The notes: generated by a model from the letters alone, not told the origin. A DNA stretch of 64,000 nucleotides from Prosthecobacter vanneervenii (GCF_014203095.1 NZ_JACHIG010000006.1:310001-374000); one strand, 5' to 3'; positions 46,841 through 55,664 are shown, counted from the first letter of the stretch. Translations and numbers: made by a program.

Positions 46841-47944
46841 TCACGCCACCAGCTTCACCACCTTGCTGCCATCCTGCGCCGAGGCCAGGCAGGCATCCAG
46901 CACACGCTGTGTCTGCAGGCTGATGTGCGGCCAGTGCGGATCGCGCTTCCCGGAAAGCACCAGTTCGGAGAAAGTGCGGAACAAGCCCGACTCCTGAGAG
47001 CCCGGCGCGTTGCTGCTTGGCTCGTCGATGACATCTGCTGTGCGGCCCTCATGCATGCTGGCCTTGCAGCGGTCCAGCTCAAACTCGGAACGCGTGAGGC
47101 TGTACTTCGTCTGGCTGCCATGAAAGGGCAGCACAAAGTCGGAGACCTGCAGCAGCCCTTTGCCGCCGCTGACGATGGCCCACTGCGCATTCGCCGTGGT
47201 GAAAGAGCAGTAAAAGGAGGCATTGGCTCCGTCGGCAAAAGTTAGCGTGCCGGAAAACTCGAGTGGCACCGGTGATGAATCCGCCGTCTGCTGCGTCTGT
47301 GAATGTATGCGGCCTGTCACCTCCACGGGCGTGGCGTAGTTCATGGCCCAGAGCGTGAATCGAAGGCAGTACCAGCCCAGATCTCCGAGACAGCCTAGAG
47401 GCTCCAGTTTGCCATGCGCGCGGATGTTGCTGCGCTGAAATTCATCGTCGCTCATGAAGCTGAACTGCGTGGAAATATGGCGCACTGGGCCCACATCACG
47501 GTCCACCACTCCGCGCAGATGCTTCAGGCGGCGGCCATGCATGAACATCACACCGTCCATGAACTGAACGCCATGCTTTTCGCAGGCTGCGATGATCTCC
47601 GCCACATCCGCCGCATTCACCCCGACGGGCTTTTCCACCAGGACATGCTTTCCCGCCTCGGCGGCGCGGATGACCCACTCCTTGCGCAGGCCGGTAGGCA
47701 GCGGGATGTACACGGCGTCGATGTCTGTGCGTGCCAGCAGTGCATTGTAATCATTCATGGCCTCCGGCGCCACCGCATGCGGTGCGCTGCTCTGGCATTC
47801 ATCAATGAAGGCCTGTGCGCGCGAGAGATCGCGGCTGGCCACAGCCACCAGGGAGGCGTTCCCGGCATCCCGGATGGCCTGCCAGTTTTTGCGGGCGATG
47901 AAGGCGGCACCCAGGATGCCCCAGCGACAGTGGTTGGTGTTCAT
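46841..47944 (-). CDS. Gfo/Idh/MocA-family oxidoreductase
   Basis: A 367-residue NAD(P)-dependent dehydrogenase. Rossmann fold WGILGAAFIARKNWQAI (GxxGAAxxA loop), SRDLSRAQAFIDEC, then IDAVYIPLPTGLRKEWVIRAAEAGKHVLVEKPVGVNAADVAEII with the EKP catalytic Lys (about residue 106), and LEPLGCLGDLGWYCLRFTLWAM. Family signatures are complete and length is normal. It appears monocistronic, followed by a small membrane-protein gene on the same strand. Substrate unknown; a sugar or inositol is typical. Confidence 0.88.
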   Translation of the reverse strand: MNTNHCRWGILGAAFIARKNWQAIRDAGNASLVAVASRDLSRAQAFIDECQSSAPHAVAPEAMNDYNALLARTDIDAVYIPLPTGLRKEWVIRAAEAGKHVLVEKPVGVNAADVAEIIAACEKHGVQFMDGVMFMHGRRLKHLRGVVDRDVGPVRHISTQFSFMSDDEFQRSNIRAHGKLEPLGCLGDLGWYCLRFTLWAMNYATPVEVTGRIHSQTQQTADSSPVPLEFSGTLTFADGANASFYCSFTTANAQWAIVSGGKGLLQVSDFVLPFHGSQTKYSLTRSEFELDRCKASMHEGRTADVIDEPSSNAPGSQESGLFRTFSELVLSGKRDPHWPHISLQTQRVLDACLASAQDGSKVVKLVA

Positions 47945-47988
47945 CTCTGACGAAGCACGCGGCCGCGCCTGCCGTCAAGCCCGCAGCC

Positions 47989-48348
47989 TCACAGCATCAG
48001 GCCAAAACGTGCGCTGATGGCGCGCAGCAGCGCAAACAGCAGCAGCGTCAGCACCGCGCTGCCGCCCAGCGCGCCATAAAAGCCCCACCAGCGCTGAAAC
48101 GCAGGAAAGAGCAGAAACATCGGCAGCGTGGGCAGTACATACCAGAAGATGTAGTACATGTGGTCTGCCGTCTTTTGTGCACGCACCTCGGGCGCGCTTT
48201 CATAGTGCACCCAAAAGAGCGTGATGATGCTCACAAAAGGCAGCGCCGCCAGCAGCGCGCCCAGCTTGTCGCTGCGCTTTACCATCTCGCTCACGAGCGT
48301 GATGATGCCGGCGCTGAGGAGATATTTGATGATGATCTTCAAGGTCAT
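47989..48348 (-). CDS. DUF3147-like small membrane protein
   Basis: A 119-residue protein with four hydrophobic segments: IIKYLLSAGIITLVSEMV, LGALLAALPFVSIITLFWV, YYIFWYVLPTLPMFLLFPAF and FYGALGGSAVLTLLLFALLRAI. The KRSDKLGALLAALPFVSI segment and KTADHMYYIFWYVLPTLPMFLLFP match DUF3147, an uncharacterised inner-membrane family. It lies upstream (in its own direction) of the dehydrogenase, with 44 bp between them, and is divergent from the di-haem oxidoreductase across 105 bp. Confidence 0.75.
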   Translation of the reverse strand: MTLKIIIKYLLSAGIITLVSEMVKRSDKLGALLAALPFVSIITLFWVHYESAPEVRAQKTADHMYYIFWYVLPTLPMFLLFPAFQRWWGFYGALGGSAVLTLLLFALLRAISARFGLML

Positions 48349-48453
48349 GGCGGGCGTGTATTTTGGAGAAAGTCAGTAACGAATTTTGCGGCACGGGATT
48401 TCCCAGATCAACGATATCACGCATGGGCGTGATTGCAGACAACCTACCCTGCC

Positions 48454-49698
48454 ATGAAAGCGCCACGTCTCACCACCTATCTTACGCTTCTTCTGGCCTG
48501 CTCCTTTGGGACGCATGCCCTGGCTCAGATGCCGCCCCGGCATCCAGCGCATCGGCCGCAGCATCCACCCCACCCGCCGCCTCCGCCACCCAGTACGGCC
48601 AAGCCGCAGTTTGGCGACCCTCTGCCTGGGCTTACCAAACCCCAGCTGGCCGCCTTTTTGGATGGTAAAGATGATTTCGAAGATTCAGAAACTGAGGTAA
48701 GCGGCCTTGGGCCCATCTTCAACCGCAGTTCCTGCGTCACCTGCCACAACGCACCTGTCACAGGTGGTTCGGGCCCTATCAACGTGACACGCTTTGGTCG
48801 CACTGATGGCGGAGTTTTCAATCCGCTGACCTCGCTCGGCGGCTCTCTGCAGCAGGAGATGGAGATCAATCCCGCATTGCATGAGGTGGTGCCACAGGAG
48901 GCCAATGTGGTGGCTCAGCGCAACTCCACCCCGCTCTTTGGTCTGGGTTTGATCGAAGCCATCCCCGAAGATCAAATCCTGCAGAATGTGAAGCGTTCCC
49001 CCGTGGATGGCGTGCTGGGAAAAGTGGCCAAAGTGGCGGACCCGGCCACGGGGAAAACGCTGATCGGCCGCTTTGGCTGGAAGGCGCAGCAGGCCACACT
49101 TCTGAGCTTTGCCGGAGATGCCTACCTCAATGAAATGGGCATCACCAACAGGCTCTTTCCTGTGGAAAACGCCCCCAATGGAAATGCACAGCTCCTCGCG
49201 CAATATGATACCGTTGTGGACCCTGAAGATGTCGTCGATCCCACAACGGGCAGGGGAGACATAGATCGTGTGGCGGACTTTATGCGCTTCCTCGGGGCAC
49301 CTCCACGTCTGCCGCTGTCGAACTCTGCTGCGGTTGGTCGGAGCGTGTTTCAAAACACCGGATGCGCCGTCTGTCATGTGCCGTTCATGATCACCGGTCC
49401 CAACAAAGTGGCCGCACTTGATCACCAGGAGGTCTGGCTTTTCTCCGACCTGCTGCTGCATGACATGGGCTCTCTCGGAGACGGCATCGCCCAGTCAGCG
49501 GCTGATGTTCGTGAGATGAAGACTGCGCCTCTCTGGGGCCTCCGTGCCAGCGCACCCTATCTGCACGATGGGCGTGCACAGACCGTCGATGAAGCCATCA
49601 AGGCGCACGATGGCGAGGCCAAAGCCTCCAAAGACCGCTATCTCAAGCTGAGCAAGCAGCAGGTGCAGCAGCTGCTCGATTTCCTCATGTCGATCTAA
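48454..49698 (+). CDS. Di-haem oxidoreductase, DHOR/cytochrome c peroxidase-like
   Basis: A 414-residue exported c-type cytochrome. Signal peptide LTTYLTLLLACSFGTHALAQ, followed by a Pro/His-rich stretch (PPRHPAHRPQHPPHPPPPP, about 27-46). Two haem-binding motifs are present: CVTCH near 95 and CAVCH near 310. The rest follows the di-haem oxidoreductase (DHOR, DUF1111) plan: FNRSSCVTCHNAP, RNSTPLFGLGLIEAIPEDQI, GRFGWKAQQATLLSFAGDAYLNEMGITN, and SDLLLHDMG near the end. It probably works in the periplasm as an electron-transfer or peroxide-related enzyme. Start at ATG 48454 by signal peptide. A strong hairpin follows. Confidence 0.85.
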   Translation: MKAPRLTTYLTLLLACSFGTHALAQMPPRHPAHRPQHPPHPPPPPPSTAKPQFGDPLPGLTKPQLAAFLDGKDDFEDSETEVSGLGPIFNRSSCVTCHNAPVTGGSGPINVTRFGRTDGGVFNPLTSLGGSLQQEMEINPALHEVVPQEANVVAQRNSTPLFGLGLIEAIPEDQILQNVKRSPVDGVLGKVAKVADPATGKTLIGRFGWKAQQATLLSFAGDAYLNEMGITNRLFPVENAPNGNAQLLAQYDTVVDPEDVVDPTTGRGDIDRVADFMRFLGAPPRLPLSNSAAVGRSVFQNTGCAVCHVPFMITGPNKVAALDHQEVWLFSDLLLHDMGSLGDGIAQSAADVREMKTAPLWGLRASAPYLHDGRAQTVDEAIKAHDGEAKASKDRYLKLSKQQVQQLLDFLMSI

Positions 49699-49726
49699 TT
49701 TTGTCAGGAGATGATTGGGAGGAGGG

Positions 49727-49759
49727 GTGAAGCAGGCGGAGGCGCCTGCTTCACTTTTT
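49727..49759 (+). terminator. Rho-independent terminator of the di-haem oxidoreductase gene
   Basis: Perfect 12-bp stem GTGAAGCAGGCG (49727-49738) and CGCCTGCTTCAC (49743-49754) with a 4-nt loop, followed by TTTTT (49755-49759). It starts 29 bp after the plus-strand stop and lies before the convergent pseudokinase gene. On the minus strand no T-run follows, so it is mainly a plus-strand terminator. Confidence 0.92.
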
Positions 49760-49785
49760 GTGCGGGGAAGGAACGATGAAAACGC

Positions 49786-51039
49786 TCAGCGTTTCACTTG
49801 GCCGGCGTTCTTCTTCACCGGCTCAGGCTGGCCACCGCAGCGTGAGATCACAAACAGACCCAGCAGCAGAACCACTGCTGCCGCAGCGATTACCATCGGC
49901 TTTTGCTTCTTGAGCTTTTCCACCAGAGACGGGGCGGAGGCTGGTGCTGCTTTGCCTCCCGCTGGGCGTGGGGCCGGTGCAGGGGAGGGGGCTCTGCGTG
50001 GCGCGGGCATGACGGGATTGGTGGTGCCTGGTTTGGGCCGGTTTGCCGCCACATGGGGCCCGGCTGCAATGGGGATCGTGCTGGATGTCGCATTATGCGC
50101 GCCTGGCTGCGGTCTCGGCAGCATGATGGGCGCAGAGCGCAGATTTTGCGGCGGCGGCATTCCCACGCCTGGAGGTGTCGGGGCAGGGGCTGGCACTGGT
50201 GCCTGCTGCACAGGCTGCGGGCGTGCGGCCGTCTCCACGGTCTGCGGCGCTTCTTGTTTCTCAAACTGCTCTCGTGCAGCCGCAGCCTTGCGCGGGCGTT
50301 GCTCAGGATCGGCGGCCATCAGGTGCATCACCCAGGCAGTCATCCAGGCTGGGACATGGGAGGCCAGTTTGGTCAGGGGTGTCATGTCATGACCCAGATG
50401 TTTGAGTCGCAGTTCCTTCATCACCCTCGCATCAAAGGGAGCGCGAGCGGTCAGTGCCTCATAGAGGATGCAGCCCAGGGCATAGACATCGGTGCGGCGT
50501 CGTGTCGTGCCATCCTGCCACTGCTCAGGTGCGGCGCAGCGGTAGGCTCGTATTTGCTCCTCGGGGCTGTCGTCTTTGGCAGCAAAGCCCTGGCCAAAGC
50601 CATGCAGCGTCACCTGCCAGTCGGCGGCAGATTTTCCGCTGATGCGCACATATTCCGGGCGCAGGCTGCCGTGCACGATGGCACCTTCATGCAGTGCGGA
50701 TAGCACGTCCAGCAGCTGTGTTGCCAGGGCGGTGAATTCCTTTTCTGTGAGCGGTCCGCGCTCCAGCACCTCAGGCAGCGACTCCCCTGGCAGGGATCCG
50801 GCCACGATGGTGTAAAAGCCATCTTTGTCCGCGCCATAGTCGATCAGCCGGTCCAGATGAGGGTTCTCCAGCCCGGCCAGTTGGCGGAAAAGCTCCTTCA
50901 GTCCTTCGATCTCCTCCGGCTTCTGGGTCTTGAAGCGCCGCAGCCGCAGTTCATTTTCACGCTTGTTGTCGCGCACGAGCAGCAGCTTGCTGGCCGTGTC
51001 TTCTTCAAGAGGACGCAGGATTTCAAAACGGTTGGACAT
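49786..51039 (-). CDS. Membrane-anchored Ser/Thr pseudokinase
   Basis: A 417-residue protein with an N-terminal protein kinase fold (about 1-260). Visible features: EILRPLEEDTASKLLLVRDN, FKTQKPEEIEGLKELFRQLAGLENPHLDRLIDYG and FYTIVAGSLPGESL (hinge). The catalytic-loop HRD-xxxx-N reads HGSLRPEY (123-130): Asp is Ser125 and Asn is Tyr130. DFG reads GFG (147-149, in TLHGFGQG). APE (170-172) and the D184-V-Y-A-L-G helix with R248 are intact. So the fold is kept but phosphotransfer is doubtful. A Pro/Ala-rich linker (about 262-370) leads to one transmembrane helix (about 382-400). Start at ATG 51039. It may sense or scaffold across the inner membrane. It is divergent from potA. Confidence 0.85.
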   Translation of the reverse strand: MSNRFEILRPLEEDTASKLLLVRDNKRENELRLRRFKTQKPEEIEGLKELFRQLAGLENPHLDRLIDYGADKDGFYTIVAGSLPGESLPEVLERGPLTEKEFTALATQLLDVLSALHEGAIVHGSLRPEYVRISGKSAADWQVTLHGFGQGFAAKDDSPEEQIRAYRCAAPEQWQDGTTRRRTDVYALGCILYEALTARAPFDARVMKELRLKHLGHDMTPLTKLASHVPAWMTAWVMHLMAADPEQRPRKAAAAREQFEKQEAPQTVETAARPQPVQQAPVPAPAPTPPGVGMPPPQNLRSAPIMLPRPQPGAHNATSSTIPIAAGPHVAANRPKPGTTNPVMPAPRRAPSPAPAPRPAGGKAAPASAPSLVEKLKKQKPMVIAAAAVVLLLGLFVISRCGGQPEPVKKNAGQVKR

Positions 51040-51125
51040 TCGGTAAAGCTCGCCTGTTCCTTTCAATCCCGCAAGCTTCTTGCCACATCCAATATTTGCA
51101 GGCTACAGTATTCTCCAACCGCTTC

Positions 51126-52232
51126 ATGGACGATTTTCTAGTCATTGACCACGTCTCCAAATCCTTCGGCCCCCAGCGAGCCGTGGATGATGTCTCTCTG
51201 AGCGTCCGGCAGGGCGAGGCGTTTTCCCTCCTGGGACCCAGCGGCTGCGGCAAGACCACGCTGCTGCGCATGATCGCGGGTTTTGAGCGTCCGGACCGCG
51301 GTCGCATCCTGGTGGCGGGGCAGGACATCACCGCCCTGCCGCCTGAGCAGCGGCCGGTGAACACCGTTTTTCAAAACTACGCGCTCTTTCCCCACATGAG
51401 CGTGTGGGAAAACGTGGCCTTTGGCCTGCGCATGAGCCGCCGCCCGCGAGAGGAGATCCGCAGCGGCGTGGACCGCATGCTCGATCTCGTGCGCCTCAGC
51501 GAGCACGCGCGCAAGCGCCCCGCCCAGCTCAGCGGCGGCCAGCGCCAGCGCGTGGCCATCGCCCGTGCTTTGGTAAAGCGTCCGCAGGTCCTTCTGCTCG
51601 ACGAGCCTCTCGCCGCGCTCGACCTCAAGCTGCGCCAGCACATGCAGATGGAGCTCAATACCATCCACGAGCAGGTGGGCACCACCTTCATCTATGTGAC
51701 GCATGACCAGGGCGAGGCCATGAGCCTGAGCAGCCGCATCGCTGTGCTCAACAGCGGCAGGCTGGAGCAGGTGGACGCTCCTGCAAGCCTGTATGAAAAT
51801 CCGCGCAGCAGCTTTGTGGCCTCCTTCATCGGGGATGCCAATTTCTTCACTGGTGTGGCGCAGGAGTTTCAGCACGAGGGGTATTTGCGCGTATTGATCG
51901 AAGGGCTCGGCAGCCCGCTCGTGCAGAGTAATGGTGCTGTCTCTGCCAATCAGCCGCTGCGCCTCATGGTGCGTCCGGAAAAAATCAGCCTTACCCTTGC
52001 ACGCCCTTCCAGTGGAGATCGAGTGAACGCCTTTCGCGGCATCGTGGAGGACATCGCCTACTTCGGCTCGCACACACGCTACCGCATCCGTGCAGGAGAG
52101 CACAGCATCCTGGCGCAACTCCAGCGCAGCCGCTTAAGCGGAGGAGAGATCGATCCCGCACGCGGGGCTGAGGTGTGGATGAGTTTCCATCCCGATGAAG
52201 GCCGTGTCGTGCGGCTGGAGGACGCCGCATGA
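51126..52232 (+). CDS. potA: Spermidine/putrescine-type ABC transporter ATP-binding protein (PotA-like)
   Basis: A 368-residue importer ATPase. Walker [24 protein letters not shown]-loop VFQNYALFPHMSVWENVAFGL, signature [20 protein letters not shown], Walker B LLLDEPLAALDLKLR, switch VTHDQ, then a TOBE domain (about 285-365, including VRPEKISL). The GQDI..LPPEQRPVNTVFQNYALFP block is PotA-like. Start at ATG 51126 rather than 51096. It overlaps potB by 4 nt. The C-terminal domain probably senses transport state; the ligand may be a polyamine or a related cation, which the sequence does not settle. Confidence 0.9.
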   Translation: MDDFLVIDHVSKSFGPQRAVDDVSLSVRQGEAFSLLGPSGCGKTTLLRMIAGFERPDRGRILVAGQDITALPPEQRPVNTVFQNYALFPHMSVWENVAFGLRMSRRPREEIRSGVDRMLDLVRLSEHARKRPAQLSGGQRQRVAIARALVKRPQVLLLDEPLAALDLKLRQHMQMELNTIHEQVGTTFIYVTHDQGEAMSLSSRIAVLNSGRLEQVDAPASLYENPRSSFVASFIGDANFFTGVAQEFQHEGYLRVLIEGLGSPLVQSNGAVSANQPLRLMVRPEKISLTLARPSSGDRVNAFRGIVEDIAYFGSHTRYRIRAGEHSILAQLQRSRLSGGEIDPARGAEVWMSFHPDEGRVVRLEDAA

Positions 52233-53086
52233 GGGCGCAGCGCCAGGGATCATCGCAGTGGCTTCTCTCGCTGCCGTCGCTTGCGTGGCTGGGTCTATTT
52301 TTTGTCATCCCGGCCATCCTTGTTTTTGTCACAGCCTTCCGCCCTGCAGACCTGCAGGGCGGTGTGGGCCCTGGGTGGACTCTGGCCACGCTGGAGGAGA
52401 TTCGAGATCCCGCCTATCTGCCCATCATCTGGCGCACGGTATGGGTCAGTGCGGCCACCACCTTCTTTTGTCTGGCGCTGGCGTTGCCCATGGCCTTTCA
52501 CATTGCGCGCGCCGGTCAGCGTCAGCGGCAGTGGCTATTATTGCTGGTGGTCATTCCGTTTCTTTCGAATTTCCTCATCCGCATCTTTGCCTGGAAGTCC
52601 CTCCTGCATCCCGAGGGGCCGCTGACGCAGACACTCATCTCTCTGCATCTCCTGCCTGAAAATGCCGTGCTGCTGCATCATGCGGGCGCCGTGCTGCTCG
52701 TCATGGTGTACACCCAGCTGCCCTTCGCCATCCTGCCGCTCTATGCTGCCGCGGAGAGGTTCGACTTTGGCCTGCTCGATGCCGCACGCGATCTCGGGGC
52801 CCGGCCGCTGCAGGCATTTGCCAAAGTCTTTGTGCCCGGTGTACAGCGTGGCCTCATTTCCGCTGCAGTCATGGTCTTTGTGTGCAGCCTGGGGCAGTAC
52901 GTTATTCCGCAGATGGTGGGGGGAGTGTCCGATGATATGCTGGGCACCAAGATCGCCCAGCGCGTCTTTTCAGACCGCAATCTTCCCCATGCCAGTGCAC
53001 TGGCTGGAGGCATGATGCTCGCGGTGCTGCTTCCCATGCTGGTGGTGGCTGTGTGGCAGCGCATCGGCAGAAAGGAGGGCGCATGA
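52229..53086 (+). CDS. potB: Spermidine/putrescine-type ABC transporter permease (PotB-like)
   Basis: A 285-residue inner-membrane protein with about six transmembrane segments, beginning WLLSLPSLAWLGLFFVIPAILVFVTAF. The EAA-type cytoplasmic loop is LLDAARDLGARPLQAFAKVFVPG (about 190-212), and a VIPFLSNFLIRIFAWKSLL segment is typical of PotB. Overlaps potA and potC by 4 nt each (ATGA), so expression is coupled. It pairs with potC to make the membrane channel. Confidence 0.9.
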   Translation: MRAQRQGSSQWLLSLPSLAWLGLFFVIPAILVFVTAFRPADLQGGVGPGWTLATLEEIRDPAYLPIIWRTVWVSAATTFFCLALALPMAFHIARAGQRQRQWLLLLVVIPFLSNFLIRIFAWKSLLHPEGPLTQTLISLHLLPENAVLLHHAGAVLLVMVYTQLPFAILPLYAAAERFDFGLLDAARDLGARPLQAFAKVFVPGVQRGLISAAVMVFVCSLGQYVIPQMVGGVSDDMLGTKIAQRVFSDRNLPHASALAGGMMLAVLLPMLVVAVWQRIGRKEGA

Positions 53087-53853
53087 GACGCTCCCGCCTG
53101 CCTGCTCTCCTTGCCTGGGGCGTGGTACTCTTTCTCTTTGCACCTCTCGTGGTGCTGGTGGTCAATTCCTTCAATGCCTCCCGCTTTGGCGGCACCTGGG
53201 AGGGCTTTACGTGGGGCTGGTATGAAAAGCTCTGGGCGGCGGACGAGGTGTGGGCGTCTCTATGGCTCACGCTCCGGATCGCCGTCTCCGCAGCGCTCGC
53301 CGCCATGGTGCTGGGCACGCTGGCGGCGTATGTGCTGCACCGCTTCCGTTCCTGGTTGCAAAACGTGCACCAAGTCCTAATCACCCTGCCGCTCGTCATG
53401 CCGGACATCCTCATGGGCATGTCGCTGCTGGCCCTGTTTGTACTCAGCGGCGTGGAGACCGGGCTGCTCACCATCTGGATCGCGCACGTTACCTTCTGCC
53501 TCAGCTTTGTCACCATGGTGGTGCTTGGTCGCCTGCAGGACTTTGACTTCACGCTGCTCGATGCCGCGCAAGATCTTGGTGCTACGCGTGCACAGGCGGT
53601 GAGAAAGGTGCTGCTCCCGCTGCTGCTGCCCGGCGTGCTGGCCGGTGGCCTGCTGGCCTTTACGCTCTCAGTGGATGATTACGTCATCACCTTCTTTGTC
53701 TCCGGCCCCGGCACCACCACGCTGCCGCTGCGCGTCGCCAGCATGATGCGCACCAGCCGCACGCTGCCGGTCATCAATGCCCTGAGCACGCTGCTCATTG
53801 CCAGCACTTTCGTCATCGCCGCCGTCAGCTCACGCCTTCAGCGCCGTGCTTGA
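53083..53853 (+). CDS. potC: Spermidine/putrescine-type ABC transporter permease (PotC-like)
   Basis: A 256-residue inner-membrane protein with about six transmembrane segments. The N-terminal VVLFLFAPLVVLVVNSFNASRFGGTWEGFTWGWYEKL and the EAA loop LLDAAQDLGATRAQAVRKVLLPLLLPGVLAGG are PotC hallmarks; SVDDYVITFFVSGPGTTTLPLRV is the family's C-terminal block. Start at ATG 53083, overlapping potB by 4 nt. No potD substrate-binding protein gene follows, so recognition depends on a gene elsewhere. Confidence 0.9.
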   Translation: MRRSRLPALLAWGVVLFLFAPLVVLVVNSFNASRFGGTWEGFTWGWYEKLWAADEVWASLWLTLRIAVSAALAAMVLGTLAAYVLHRFRSWLQNVHQVLITLPLVMPDILMGMSLLALFVLSGVETGLLTIWIAHVTFCLSFVTMVVLGRLQDFDFTLLDAAQDLGATRAQAVRKVLLPLLLPGVLAGGLLAFTLSVDDYVITFFVSGPGTTTLPLRVASMMRTSRTLPVINALSTLLIASTFVIAAVSSRLQRRA

Positions 53854-53904
53854 TACACAGCGAAGCTCCTTGTTCACCTTCAGCACAGGTGCCATCATGC
53901 ACGC

Positions 53905-55650
53905 ATGACCCGTGAAGACGCCGCCACCATCTTTGAACGCATCGCCCTCCTCCTGGAGCTGAAGGGGGAAAACACCTTCAAGGTGCGCGCCTACCGCACC
54001 GGCGCGGAGATCGTCGAGAGCTTCAGCGGCGACATCATGCAGATGGCCGCCGAAAACCAGCTCGCCGGCATCAAGGGCCTCGGCGAGGCTCTGCGCGACA
54101 AGCTCCACGAAATGGCGACCACCGGAAAGCTGGAGTTTTATGAGAAGCTCAAGGCAGAGTTTCCAGACACCCTCTTTGATCTCTTCGACGTCCCCGGCCT
54201 CGGTCCCAAAAAAGTGGCCGCTCTGCACATTGAGCTGGGCGTGTCCTCCATCGCCGACCTCAAGCGCGCCTGCGAGAGCGGCGAGGCCGCCAAGCTCTCC
54301 GGCTTCGGCGGCAAGACAGTTGAAAAAATCCTCGACGGCATCGCCTTCCGTGAGCAGCACGCAGCCGAGTTTCGCCAGGATCAGGTGCATGCCCTCGCGC
54401 AGGAGATTCTGGAGGCCCTGCGCCAGCATCCGCACGTCTCCCACGCCGAGGTCTGCGGCAGCTTCCGTCGTGGCAAGGAAACCGTGCACGATCTCGACTT
54501 CCTCGTCTCCACCAAGCACCCGGAGGAGGTCATCGACTCCTTCGTCCAGCTCCCCATCGTCGTGGACGTCATTGCCAAAGGCCCCACCAAGGCCAGCGTG
54601 CATGCCACGCACGGCGTGCAGTGCGATCTCCGCGCCGTCTCTCGCAAGGAGTTCCCTTTTGCGCTGGTTTACTTCACCGGCAGCAAGGAGCACAATGTCG
54701 TCATCCGCCAGCGTGCCCTGGCCCGTGGCTGGTCGCTCAATGAGTATGCCTTCACCCCGGTGCCGGATCATGCCGATGCTCCCGTCATTCCTCCTGTGCA
54801 TGATGAAGCCGAGCTCTACCGCGCGCTGGACCTCGACTTCATCGACCCCGAGCTGCGCGAAAACAAAGGCGAGATCGAAGCCGCCGAACATGGCGGTCTG
54901 CCTCATCTGGTGCAGTTGGAAAATCTGCGCGGCGTCTTTCATAATCACACCACAGCGAGCGATGGCGGTGCCACTCTGCGCGAGATGGCCCACGCCGCCC
55001 ATGAACTGGGCCTGCAATACCTCGGCATCGCCGATCACAGCAAATCCTCCTTCCAGGCCAATGGTCTAAACGAGCAGCGCCTGCTGGCGCAGATCGAGGA
55101 GATTCAGGCACTCAATGAAGAGATGAAAGAGGAAGGCTTCCGCATCTTCACCGGCAGCGAGGTGGACATCCTCAAAGACGGCAGCCTCGACTTCAGCGAC
55201 GAGATCATGAGCCGCCTCGACTACGTCGTCGCCTCCGTGCACAACGTCTTCAACCTGCCCGAAGCCGAGATGACCAAACGCATCATCCGCGCCATCGAAA
55301 ACCCCAACGTGACCATGCTCGGCCATCTCACCGGCCGCCTGCTGCTCCAGCGCCCGGCTTACAACGTCAACATCGCCGCCGTGATCGATGCCGCCGCCGA
55401 GACCGGCACCATCATCGAGCTCAATGCCAGCGCCTGGCGTCTCGACATGGACTGGCGCTGGTGGAAGCTCGCCAAGGAGAAGGGCGTCAAATGCAGCATC
55501 AATCCCGACGCCCACAGCACCCACGGCCTGCAGGCCGTCATCTACGGCATCAAAGCCGCTCGCAAAGGCTGGCTCACCCGCAAAGACATCATCAATTGCC
55601 TCCCCCTCGGTCAGATCGAAGAGGCGTTGCGTGCCAAGCGCGCGAGGTAA
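53905..55650 (+). CDS. polX: DNA polymerase/3'-5' exonuclease PolX
   Basis: A 581-residue X-family DNA polymerase with a C-terminal PHP nuclease domain, a bacterial gap-filling repair enzyme. N-terminal 8-kDa-like domain (NTFKVRAYRTGAEIVESF, then GIKGLGEALRDKLHEM), thumb helix-hairpin-helix FDVPGLGPKKVAALH, polymerase active site GSFRRGKETVHDLDFLV with both Asps, and third Asp in VQCDLRAVS. The PHP domain starts near 345 with FHNHTTASDG and continues GIADHS, EVDIL, SVHNVF, LGHLTGR and NPDAHSTHGL as metal-ligand strands. All motifs are intact. It follows potC by 51 bp and may share its transcript. Confidence 0.95.
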   Translation: MTREDAATIFERIALLLELKGENTFKVRAYRTGAEIVESFSGDIMQMAAENQLAGIKGLGEALRDKLHEMATTGKLEFYEKLKAEFPDTLFDLFDVPGLGPKKVAALHIELGVSSIADLKRACESGEAAKLSGFGGKTVEKILDGIAFREQHAAEFRQDQVHALAQEILEALRQHPHVSHAEVCGSFRRGKETVHDLDFLVSTKHPEEVIDSFVQLPIVVDVIAKGPTKASVHATHGVQCDLRAVSRKEFPFALVYFTGSKEHNVVIRQRALARGWSLNEYAFTPVPDHADAPVIPPVHDEAELYRALDLDFIDPELRENKGEIEAAEHGGLPHLVQLENLRGVFHNHTTASDGGATLREMAHAAHELGLQYLGIADHSKSSFQANGLNEQRLLAQIEEIQALNEEMKEEGFRIFTGSEVDILKDGSLDFSDEIMSRLDYVVASVHNVFNLPEAEMTKRIIRAIENPNVTMLGHLTGRLLLQRPAYNVNIAAVIDAAAETGTIIELNASAWRLDMDWRWWKLAKEKGVKCSINPDAHSTHGLQAVIYGIKAARKGWLTRKDIINCLPLGQIEEALRAKRAR

Positions 55651-55664
55651 AGCCCCAAGGTGTC

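Noticed and set aside
53830..55038. Minus-strand ORF of 402 codons opposite polX
   Set aside because: Antisense shadow; PolX motifs on the plus strand are complete.
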